From NCBI RefSeq assembly GCF_012273895.1, contig NC_052114.1, positions 3,286,001 to 3,350,000 on the forward strand: a stretch of DNA of 64,000 nucleotides, read 5' to 3'. The DNA is from Zerene cesonia (taxonomy: Eukaryota > Arthropoda > Insecta > Lepidoptera > Pieridae). The notes beneath the pieces are model-generated. The model did no database searches, was not told where the DNA came from, and saw nothing but the letters and a program-made list of their open reading frames with translations. Shown here piece by piece: positions 60,801 through 64,000 of this stretch (within the stretch, counting starts at the first letter, position 1; each line of letters starts with the position of its first letter). Position numbers and translations under genes: made by a program.

Positions 60801-63138
60801 TATACAAGCACTTCCAAAACAGTTAAAGTGTTTGAATAGTGTTAATAGTTATTTGTATCATACATAAACTTATTTTGTAAACAATCCAAGAACACAATTG
60901 TTGGTTGTGACAGAAATTATTATCGCTATTGTTGTTTCACGAAAATACGTCACTCCACATAGTTAAAAATATGTATTTCTTATTTCGCAATTATACATAA
61001 TAACCAGATAATTCAATGCGTATATAAATCAAATCATAAGCCTTCACAAACTAAGACCTATAGAATTTCTAAAGAACTATAAAATGCTCTTCATAGATAT
61101 CAATCATAATGATTTACTATGAAACAACGGGGATAAACTAATATATCTACAGCTAAAAGTTTATTTTTCCTGCCTTTTTCATGTAAATGTGTGTCTTTTA
61201 TTCTATATTCTTTCTATATTTTTTTATCTGTGTGTGCAATAAAATATCAAATAAATGTACACAGTACGAGTGTACAACGTTATTTCTTTTTTTATGAAGT
61301 ACTAACTGCGCATCGCGGTTTCACCCGCGTAAGTCCGTATCCCGTAGGAATATCGGGATAAAAAGTTGCCTATAAGTTATTCCAGCTGTCCAGCTGTCCA
61401 CGTACCAAATTTCATTGCAATCGGTTCAGTAGTTTTTGCGTGAAAGAGCAACAAACACACACACATCCTTACAAACTTTCGCATTTATAATATTAGAAGG
61501 ATATTACACACACTGCACGCATTTGCTATACACTTTGTTATTATATTATATACTCTATTGTCTACGGTTAAGATCGAATTTGAAATGAACAAGTCACTCA
61601 CTGCGGTGCGGGTGCGTCATGACGATGGCGAGCGGGCACTCGTCGTCCTCCAGGATGTACTCGGAGTTGTCGGCTGCGTCCACCTTGCGACGATACAATC
61701 AAATTTCAATTACAACTTGGAATTAAAATCACACATACAGAGTGTACGTAAGAAAATTATTCAAATCTAGCGATCATGATATTGAGATAAACTCATGAAA
61801 TCTGTTACATTCAGATATATAGGTAAAGTTAACACAAGCGTGCTAATATCAAATCGATTTTATATTTATTAATAAAGACCAACCTAATTCCACAAAAAAT
61901 ATTAAAACATTTTTAATCTACTATTGCTCATAACTTTTCTTCGTTATAAAGTTTAAGGCATCATATAAAATGTTTGTAAGATTTTAATAAATGTATTATA
62001 TATGCGATATTTGTAAGAAACGAGCGACTTGAAAGCGTTTATAGAAAAGATGCTTGCTTTTCTTTGAGTATTGTAACGTTGGCGCCTATTTACTACGTAT
62101 CATGTGTGTTATTTTAAGATCTTTACATGTGATACCTATGTGACGTTGTTTTAACATTAAGAAATTATTTATTTTATACGTATATAACTCAACATTCATT
62201 TGAGAGTATACTAGGAACGGATTTAATAATACAGATTGCAGTCATAACGCAAAATACCTGTAAATTTTGAGATAAATTATATCACAATGAAGGGGAAATT
62301 TTATAAAAACGGTTTATTACCTCTAAAGTAGATTTATCGATGATATACAAACGAGAAAACTACATAGCGTACAATATTTAAAGTATGAAAGATGTTATAT
62401 TACGCCTGTTTTCCACTTCAAAAGTCAAAGAGAGTCAAAATTCTTGGGTCAAGATTCGTGCTGTCTCATTGCACACCCTGCACTATAGGGTAAGCCGCCC
62501 CTGCCCGTAGGCTTTTCCTCATCCATCCCAGTCTTATTATCATTGAATCCATTATTAACGTCATTGATTCTTTTGTTATCGCTTTTACAGAGGCCCTATA
62601 TCTGCAAACTTATATGCGCTGCAGTGATCGCTCACCAAGGCGAACCACCAAATCAGTCGGCGTCTCTTACACATAAAAGCGGTACAAATCCCAATATAGG
62701 CTACGAAACACACTTCATAATATGGTGCAGCAGGTAAAAGCAGCACGCAACTCCACCACCACCATACACCATACACCAAGCAAGCAGTACCTGCACGACG
62801 CGGGCGAATAATAACTAGCACCCGTGGCACCTTCTCTAAAGTGGCTCTACTGAACACAGCGGGGTTTCAGTCAGAGAATCCGGAGTGAGTATAGAATCCA
62901 ACACAACCTGCAGGGACCCGTAGGTTATCTAGAGAAGACCCCCCCCCCTCAAAAAAAAAAAAACAAAAGAAAGGCGATACCTGCACGATGCAGTAGTGGT
63001 GCGGGTCGTGGCGCGCGAGCCCGTACTTGTCGAGCATCTCGCGCACGATGGCCGCGGCGCAGTCGCCCACCGACAGCAGCAGCGTCTTGTACGGCACCGA
63101 CGGGCACAGCGACGAGCCGTAGATCTTCAGCGTGCCGC
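24328..63138 (-). CDS. cno: Canoe/afadin, Ras/Rap1 effector at adherens junctions (5' end beyond window)
   Basis: Actin-binding scaffold that links cadherin and nectin/Echinoid junctions to the cytoskeleton downstream of Rap1. I trace 30 coding exons from 63138 down to the TAA at 24330-24328. Every junction has AG/GT sites and all phases agree, leaving one frame of about 2,322 residues. Domains in order by visible residue: second Ras-association domain (1-85), FHA-like domain (145-225), DIL domain (385-700), PDZ (770-875, with GMGLSIV loop), a 593-residue Ser-rich exon (884-1476), Gln/His/Pro-rich repeats (1550-2150), and the conserved afadin C-terminus LSFKEKMKMFALESG ... KISRAQRDIDAVH. The order and many phrases match human afadin. 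The first Ras-association domain and start codon lie right of the window. The protein is longer than afadin, mainly because of the 1,779-nt exon. Confidence 0.96.
25053..25085 (-). other. G-run block on cno sense strand (possible G-quadruplex)
   Basis: At least four runs of four or more G on the - strand, 88-120 nt into the intron after the donor at 25172. Such tracts can act as intronic splicing enhancers or fold as G-quadruplexes; this is inferred. Confidence 0.5.
25173..25308 (-). CDS. cno: cno exon: conserved C-terminal motif
   Basis: 136 nt, phase 2 to 0. It encodes DPVARRLAAARARA and LSFKEKMKMFALESGE, equivalent to afadin LTFKERQRLFSQG. Confidence 0.95.
25641..25750 (-). CDS. cno: cno exon: conserved C-terminal region
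   Basis: 110 nt, phase 0 to 2. It encodes RFIEEAQSMMSGPTMASTTS and NTHTPGVIGAQEVYR, the start of the conserved insect canoe tail. Confidence 0.93.
26098..26320 (-). CDS. cno: cno exon: Pro/Ala-rich
   Basis: 223 nt, phase 2 to 0; donor GAT|gtgagt. It encodes SPVSATRDKRVSFHERAAES followed by a Pro/Ala/Ser-rich stretch. KRVSF is reminiscent of a PP1- or kinase-site motif, but this is weak. Confidence 0.9.
26459..26709 (-). CDS. cno: cno exon: Ser/Thr and His-Gln-rich
   Basis: 251 nt, phase 0 to 2. It encodes NTTEETRISELSTSISNLSM and three copies of HQQHxPHQQH-type repeat. The donor CCACA|gtacgt was chosen because the next exon needs phase 2. Confidence 0.88.
26954..27211 (-). CDS. cno: cno exon: Pro-Gln repeats
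   Basis: 258 nt, phase 0 to 0. It encodes DEGGTGEGSPEDESMSTEIL, a long QPQPQP/His-rich run (27010-27110) and KSILKTNTRTEIVNGYSSHV; donor GTT|gtaaga. Skipping would keep the frame. Confidence 0.9.
27350..27470 (-). CDS. cno: cno exon
   Basis: 121 nt, phase 2 to 0. It encodes RDAAIAQLLALGSSRTPVQN and LRALQLERDFERRATQDDQ, likely helical. Confidence 0.92.
27827..27874. repeat. (GCGT)n microsatellite next to a cno donor
   Basis: About 11 units of gtgc/gcgt with minor interruptions. It begins about 8 nt inside the intron after the donor at 27881. Confidence 0.95.
27882..28041 (-). CDS. cno: cno exon: charged coiled-coil-like segment
   Basis: 160 nt, phase 1 to 2. It encodes ERYVASALDPPAVSVYPAAA and PWQREERERQAEARRAA, similar in character to the Arg/Glu-rich helix of afadin. 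The donor is followed at once by a GCGT microsatellite. Confidence 0.92.
28343..28485 (-). CDS. cno: cno exon: Pro/Gln-rich
   Basis: 143 nt, phase 2 to 1. It encodes YEWHQPGPPSPQRSQPPVAP and RRPEQDVDEMPHQHGASS; a possible SH3-ligand-type Pro stretch. Confidence 0.9.
28684..29324 (-). CDS. cno: cno exon: Gln/His-rich with 10-residue tandem repeats
   Basis: 641 nt, phase 0 to 2; donor CAACG|gtgagt. It opens VNQANARAAKLAEMSEEVNR (likely helical), then a Gln/His run, then 11 repeats of about MQGLQNVQGS (28815-29141), then Gln/His/Ser-rich sequence. Confidence 0.93.
28815..29141 (-). repeat. cno: 30-bp coding minisatellite, 11 units
   Basis: Eleven tandem units encoding M-Q/H-G-L-Q-N-V-Q-G-S. 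One (28905-28931) is 27 bp, giving VHGMQTSQS. Units vary at Q/H and V/S/T/A positions, and the frame is kept throughout, pointing to expansion under coding constraint. Confidence 0.92.
29426..29528 (-). CDS. cno: cno exon with tandem NAGNAG acceptor
   Basis: Acceptor TAGCAG allows a start at 29528 or 29525, adding or losing one residue (SRW or RW), phase 2 to 0. It encodes WSSLRSSGSGRPQSAHFNSS. Confidence 0.88.
29650..29787 (-). CDS. cno: cno exon
   Basis: 138 nt, phase 2 to 2. It encodes SVASNSWANKSRSSHNLS and FYQNLSSVHDKQD; moderately complex sequence, Ser- and Asn-rich. Skipping would keep the frame. Confidence 0.9.
29979..30189 (-). CDS. cno: cno exon: Gly-Gly-Ala repeats
   Basis: 211 nt, phase 1 to 2. 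A 9-bp repeat encodes Gly-Gly-Ala units (30124-30188), followed by RRASERDLPARLAAEPVKPS and an Ala-His run. Confidence 0.88.
31206..32984 (-). CDS. cno: cno large exon: Ser-rich acidic region, skippable in frame
   Basis: Acceptor aattacag at the 32985 side; donor TCTC|gtaaga at the 31205 side; phase 1 to 1. It is 1,779 nt, exactly 593 codons, so its removal keeps the frame. It is disordered-looking, Ser- and acid-rich, with PPPVPEPP, a cluster of seven Cys (32479-32559) and an RSGRSERSGRSG run near the end. Afadin has no counterpart that I can align. The in-frame ATG at 32937 is not a gene start: the frame is open upstream to the acceptor. Reading through the donor gives eight codons and a stop at 31182-31180. 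Confidence 0.85.
33438..33558 (-). CDS. cno: cno exon: end of PDZ
   Basis: 121 nt, phase 0 to 1. It encodes AAEYLVRTGPTVTLEVAKQG and HGLATLLHQP, parallel to afadin AAELMTRTSSVVTLEVAKQG and HGLATLLNQP. Confidence 0.97.
33826..33962 (+). repeat. Degenerate dispersed repeat
   Basis: The segment aaatccgtttagtagtttctgcgt and the flanking gacgctaaagcgaggtttt resemble the ends of lepidopteran 'ctagctg'-class repeats, but it is heavily mutated. In cno intron. Confidence 0.45.
34068..34208 (-). CDS. cno: cno exon: PDZ core
   Basis: 141 nt, phase 0 to 0. It encodes GAGQSKLGIYIKSVVAGGA and GRLAAGDQLLSVDGHSLVG, nearly identical to afadin. Skipping would keep the frame but destroy the PDZ fold. Confidence 0.97.
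34271..34412 (+). repeat. Dispersed 'ctagctg' repeat, diverged
   Basis: Starts ctagctgaacagtccgcgg and ends cacaaacttccacatttatta. It matches the general layout of family D (cacaaactttcgcatttata end). In cno intron between the two PDZ exons. Confidence 0.6.
34620..34816 (-). CDS. cno: cno exon: start of PDZ domain
   Basis: 197 nt, phase 1 to 0. It encodes GLAEFVAPLQRGGLCRL ... WTVYMHAYG ... PQIIQLHKNTSGMGLSIVAAK. GMGL is the carboxylate-binding loop of the PDZ that in afadin binds nectin tails. Afadin has KKQNGMGLSIVAAK. Confidence 0.96.
35076..35166 (-). CDS. cno: cno exon: DIL-PDZ linker
   Basis: 91 nt, phase 0 to 1. It encodes ENEWLGAALLIPGDGFSAEV, parallel to afadin FLLPEDGYSCDVVRNIPNG. 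Confidence 0.93.
35722..35909 (-). CDS. cno: cno exon: end of DIL domain
   Basis: 188 nt, phase 1 to 0. It encodes ACFKLNSVQVRALL and ADELYRADGRE, parallel to afadin CFKLNSLQLQALL and ADELARSDGRE. Confidence 0.96.
36067..36205 (-). CDS. cno: cno exon: DIL domain
   Basis: 139 nt, phase 0 to 1. It encodes WAERQGLELAADCHLAR, parallel to afadin WAEKQGLELAADCHLSR. Confidence 0.96.
36444..36663 (-). CDS. cno: cno exon: DIL domain core
   Basis: 220 nt, phase 2 to 0. It encodes LRRCRVNAALTIQLFSHLF, almost identical to afadin. The preceding Gly/Ala-rich stretch is variable. Confidence 0.96.
37126..37336 (-). repeat. SINE-like element, truncated
   Basis: Opens (in + reading) with a T run and then the reverse complement of the 3' part of the element at 41235-41567: the caccagct...gcccg end, the 'catgggcggtggt' box and the 'ggccctccggc' box. 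The A-tail side lies left. It sits in cno sense orientation, ending 13 nt from a cno splice donor. Confidence 0.8.
37350..37495 (-). CDS. cno: cno exon: DIL region
   Basis: 146 nt, phase 0 to 2; donor TTCAG|gtcagt. It encodes AQAFWMANASELLHFLK, nearly identical to afadin ALAFWMANASELLNFIK. A SINE-like repeat starts about 13 nt past the donor. Confidence 0.96.
37736..37844 (-). CDS. cno: cno exon: DIL region
   Basis: 109 nt, phase 2 to 0. It encodes YRPELTPTERAHKLTAFLHH, parallel to afadin YRPDISPTERTHKVIAVVNK. Confidence 0.95.
38253..38417 (-). CDS. cno: cno exon: start of DIL region
   Basis: 165 nt, phase 2 to 2. It encodes ILPAVLEFPEAGQAQFLAAV and FKLAPVYTLYLCAR, parallel to afadin LILPASIEFRES and FKLSPTYVLYMACR. 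Confidence 0.95.
   Translation of the reverse strand, partial: ERRQLAGGAGGDPAGGAGVPGGGAGAVPRGRHHAPRPARARLQAGARLHALLVR
39078..39240 (+). repeat. Dispersed repeat family B
   Basis: Starts ctagctgaaagccccggttc and ends tttatatatatgaagatt. Same layout as the copy at 47139-47320, but diverged. In cno intron. Confidence 0.7.
40127..40543 (-). CDS. cno: cno exon: FHA-DIL linker with dipeptide repeats
   Basis: 417 nt, phase 2 to 2. Low-complexity linker holding an Asn-Ala/Asn-Thr run (40428-40477) and an Ala-His run (40225-40259), both from 6-bp repeats. It ends with YETTFDLDGNVETKS, parallel to afadin ETTFDLGGDI. It is symmetric, so skipping would keep the frame. Confidence 0.94.
40784..40908 (-). 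CDS. cno: cno exon: end of FHA-like domain
   Basis: 125 nt, phase 0 to 2. It encodes HGCLLKFGRVSTFRFVDP, parallel to afadin GMKVQFGASHVFKFVDPSQ. Confidence 0.95.
40909..42646 (-). other. cno: cno intron with SINE-like element
   Basis: 1.7-kb intron between the two FHA exons. Apart from the repeat at 41235-41567 it is AT-rich and shows no exon. Confidence 0.75.
41235..41567 (+). repeat. Lepidopteran SINE-like element
   Basis: Contains ttcggcacgaattgggcc, acagaaaaccggcgtgaaa, a ctattccctt pyrimidine tract, 'catgggcggtggtagcgctt' and an A-rich end (41563). A second, shorter, opposite copy is at 37126-37336. The local ORF 41231-41671 is a chance reading of it. Confidence 0.85.
42647..42814 (-). 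CDS. cno: cno exon: FHA-like domain core
   Basis: 168 nt, phase 0 to 0. It encodes LQLYGPSIQPRHCVV and YVNGRRTMHTARLQ, parallel to afadin IQLFGPGIQPHHCDL and YVEGQRI. The PRHC and NG positions correspond to the usual FHA ligand-loop residues. Confidence 0.96.
42986..43207 (+). repeat. Dispersed repeat family A, diverged
   Basis: Starts atactagccgatcc and ends gttcctgagattagcgcg, then a caaac run and tttttagcttt. Same end as at 182-355 and 60611-60785. Confidence 0.65.
43870..44869. other. Assembly gap (1000 N)
   Basis: Exactly 1000 N within a cno intron; true size unknown. Confidence 0.98.
44978..45277 (+). repeat. Widespread lepidopteran repeat ('accggccaagtgcgggt')
   Basis: Starts accggccaagtgcgggt, has the 'acgagggattccgtgccat' box, a gacggactgacgg/gacagacagacgg tract (45175-45222) and ends gtgcggagccctaaaaac. 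This layout is typical of a very abundant non-coding element in moths and butterflies. In cno intron. Confidence 0.85.
47139..47320 (+). repeat. Dispersed repeat family B, full copy
   Basis: Runs from ctagctgcacgccccggctc to cacgagatttatatatatta. Its first 92 bases are about 97% identical to the reverse of 1984-2080. In cno intron. Confidence 0.8.
47533..47717 (-). CDS. cno: cno exon: RA-to-FHA linker
   Basis: Acceptor tcgtag; donor GAG|gttagt; phase 1 to phase 0. It encodes SIMFHVRRRPSDAQPRRRKKK ... EPMLIEVTPDG ... VRITDVVE, parallel to afadin ILVFQLKRRPPD and PYLVELSPG. A basic RRRKKK stretch is present. A dispersed repeat begins only about 12 nt beyond the acceptor. Confidence 0.95.
47729..47898 (+). 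repeat. Dispersed repeat family E abutting a cno acceptor
   Basis: Shares 'actcctccgaaacg', 'gggtaggtctgagaatcgg', 'cccctaaatgataa' and 'ggcagaacagcgtttgc' with the copy at 52371-52550. It starts about 10 nt beyond the acceptor AG of the exon at 47717. Confidence 0.85.
52371..52550 (+). repeat. Dispersed repeat family E
   Basis: Runs from tatataaaattctcgtgtca to gccgggtgcagctagta. Partner of the copy at 47729-47898. Confidence 0.85.
56780..56952 (+). repeat. Dispersed repeat family C
   Basis: Starts actaatataacaaatgct and contains gagagagtgatatgggct and tgcggtgaaacatc, as at 7008-7106. It is longer than the other two copies. Confidence 0.6.
58034..58052 (-). CDS. cno: Candidate alternative first coding exon of cno
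   Basis: On the - strand a start codon (58052-58050) with a good context (purine at -3, G at +4) opens MDWGIR and runs into a consensus donor GTAAGT (58033-58028). It ends in phase 1, which is exactly what the next cno exon (47717-47533) needs. The protein would start MDWGIRRSIMFHVRRR and lack both Ras-association domains. The ATG sits at the edge of a GC-rich block (58060-58170) that could be its promoter and 5'UTR. This is inferred from sequence only. Confidence 0.4.
58053..58270 (-). promoter_or_regulatory. cno: GC-rich block, candidate internal cno promoter
   Basis: The only strongly GC- and CpG-rich stretch in the 13.9-kb intron, directly upstream (cno sense) of the candidate start codon at 58052. 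No TATA box is evident. The + strand ORF at 57920-58267 overlaps it, but looks like a shadow of the base composition. Confidence 0.35.
59066..59235 (+). repeat. Dispersed repeat family A, diverged
   Basis: Contains 'acatatatagcctatagc' and 'tgagattagcacgttcaaac', both shared with 60611-60785. Confidence 0.7.
60264..60342 (+). other. tRNA-like relic (possible tRNA-derived SINE head)
   Basis: A box A-like stretch (tgctcattaactgaagagg) and a box B-like stretch (agttcgaggcc) are spaced about as in a tRNA. The stems do not pair cleanly, so it is not a functional tRNA gene. A decayed SINE head is the likeliest reading. Confidence 0.25.
60611..60785 (+). repeat. Dispersed repeat family A
   Basis: Runs from cactagcggtccgcccaggt through acatatatagcctatagcc to ttcagctttatagtattagt. 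The clearest copy of the family in the window. Confidence 0.8.
61301..61501 (+). repeat. Dispersed repeat family D
   Basis: Opposite-orientation partner of 16640-16848. Contains aagtccgtatcccgtaggaa and ends tttcgcatttataatatta. It lies 100 nt left of the 61602 exon. Confidence 0.8.
61602..61683 (-). CDS. cno: cno exon: second Ras-association domain, end
   Basis: 82 nt, phase 0 to phase 1; acceptor cgtcgcaag, donor CGCA|gtgagt. It encodes VDAADNSEYILEDDECPLAI, parallel to afadin EIILDDDECPLQI. It is followed by the 13.9-kb intron. Confidence 0.94.
61684..62980 (-). other. cno: cno intron within the second RA domain
   Basis: 1.3-kb AT-rich intron. I see no exon or clear repeat. A C-run then A-run (62939-62963) lies next to the donor of the upstream exon. 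Confidence 0.7.
62981..63138 (-). CDS. cno: cno exon: second Ras-association domain, first part
   Basis: Acceptor gcgcgcag; donor CAG|gtatcg; starts with two bases of a split codon and ends in phase 0. It reads GGTLKIYGSSLCPSVPYKT ... YGLARHDPHHYCIVQ, parallel to afadin GGTLRIYADSLKPNIPYKT and KDYCIAR. It is GC-rich. A C-run/A-run tract (62939-62963) sits just past the donor. Confidence 0.95.
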
Positions 63139-64000
63139 CTGCGCGCACCGACATGTATCATATACATTTATTGTAGTTTTTGTGTTGTGTTTCATTCGAA
63201 CCATTAGTTCCTGATAAGCGCATTCAATCACATCAACGAAGTCTACGGATTTCAATATTAGGCATAATAAATTAGAAGAAAATCCTGTGATTAGAAAGAC
63301 AAGTTCTTACTGGCCATAATTATTCTTGAATATAAATGCTACTGTCATCAATCCTATATATGAAAAGAAGTCAAACTTTAGTTTTAATATTTATGTATGC
63401 TTATTAATTAAATAAATTACAAAATAATGAGAATCAGTATGTTCAAATTAGTAAAAAAAAAAACAATTTAATAGAGATTGAAATAGTGTAAAATGGCTTA
63501 ATATTTTTTTTTTTTTAATACGGTTTCGAACATAATCTACGGAGATAATCGATTTTGTTACTAACCAAACAGGTACCCTGAGCGCACCCCTATAATAAAT
63601 GCTCTTATTGGTTAGTGGTACATATTAATAGGTAAGGTAGTAAACCTCAGACTCGCTCGACTTGGGCCTTATACCTATAGAACAGTCGAGTCAGATTCTA
63701 ATCCTGAGTCATTAAAATTAAAAATGATCTATCGATTCATCCAATATTGAACATTAATGTAAATTAAAAATGTTCAGCAAAGAATGAATTCTTGAATACA
63801 TACATAAATAGCGACATCATATACAAGCCTGCAATATAAGTCTTATATATCTTAGGAGAAAATCCTATTAAACTTATAATCGCATTTAATGTCTAGTCAT
63901 GTAATTCAAAGTCAATAGAGCATTAAAGTAAAACATTCTTCCTCATTCTAACCCCTATTAATATCATCGAATAAATATTTACCTACATCCAAATTAACAT
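63139..64000 (-). other. cno: cno 5' intron, continuing beyond the window
   Basis: No further coding exon is visible. The exon at 63138 needs a preceding exon ending in phase 1, which must lie beyond 64000. A weak tRNA-like pair of boxes (63606-63704) is the only structure noticed. Confidence 0.7.

Larger units (their letters stand above)
47718..61601 (-). other. cno: 13.9-kb cno intron
   Basis: Separates the second RA domain from the FHA half of canoe. It is AT-rich and holds repeats at 47729-47898, 52371-52550, 56780-56952, 59066-59235, 60611-60785 and 61301-61501, a tRNA-like relic (60264-60342), and one GC-rich block (57900-58270) containing the candidate alternative first exon. No other coding segment was found. 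Confidence 0.7.

Noticed and set aside
63606..63704. Possible tRNA gene
   Set aside because: Box A-like and box B-like matches each have mismatches, are spaced too far apart and no acceptor stem forms.

Overview
This is a eukaryotic, AT-rich, intron-rich nuclear sequence, most likely from a moth or butterfly (Lepidoptera). That reading rests on two intron-split insect-type genes and on several dispersed repeats of the kinds common in lepidopteran genomes: 'ctagctg...' elements, a 'ttcggcacgaattgggcc' SINE-like unit and an 'accggccaagtgcgggt' element. Three N runs (910-1909, 18142-18241, 43870-44869) are assembly gaps.

The window holds the greater parts of two genes in tail-to-tail (convergent) orientation. 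On the + strand (7719-18514) is Mkp3, the insect member of the DUSP6/7/9 class of ERK phosphatases. The visible exons encode the tail of the rhodanese/MAPK-binding domain, the linker and the whole dual-specificity phosphatase domain with HCVAGVSRS. The exon(s) for the start of the protein are not visible and lie in the 1000-N gap or left of the window.

On the - strand (63138 down to 24328) is canoe (cno), the insect afadin, an actin-linked Ras/Rap1 effector of adherens junctions. I traced 30 coding exons with splice sites. All exon phases agree, giving one open frame of about 2,322 residues from the second Ras-association domain through FHA, DIL and PDZ domains and the low-complexity C-terminal half to a stop at 24328. 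The N-terminal Ras-association domain lies beyond the right edge.

Layout: 1-7718 upstream sequence or 5' intron of Mkp3; 7719-18514 Mkp3; 18515-24327 Mkp3 3'UTR, intergenic DNA and cno 3'UTR; 24328-40908 the dense exon block of cno; 42647-63138 the 5' exons of cno with long repeat-bearing introns; 63139-64000 intron.

The strongest new observation is a candidate internal promoter and alternative first exon of cno (start codon 58052-58050, GTAAGT donor) inside the 13.9-kb intron. It would make a canoe protein lacking both Ras-association domains. Others are a 1,779-nt exon (31206-32984) that can be skipped in frame, a 30-bp coding minisatellite, repeats inserted within about 13 nt of two splice sites, and perfect hairpins near Mkp3. 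I found no prokaryotic-type system, CRISPR array or intact transposon ORF.
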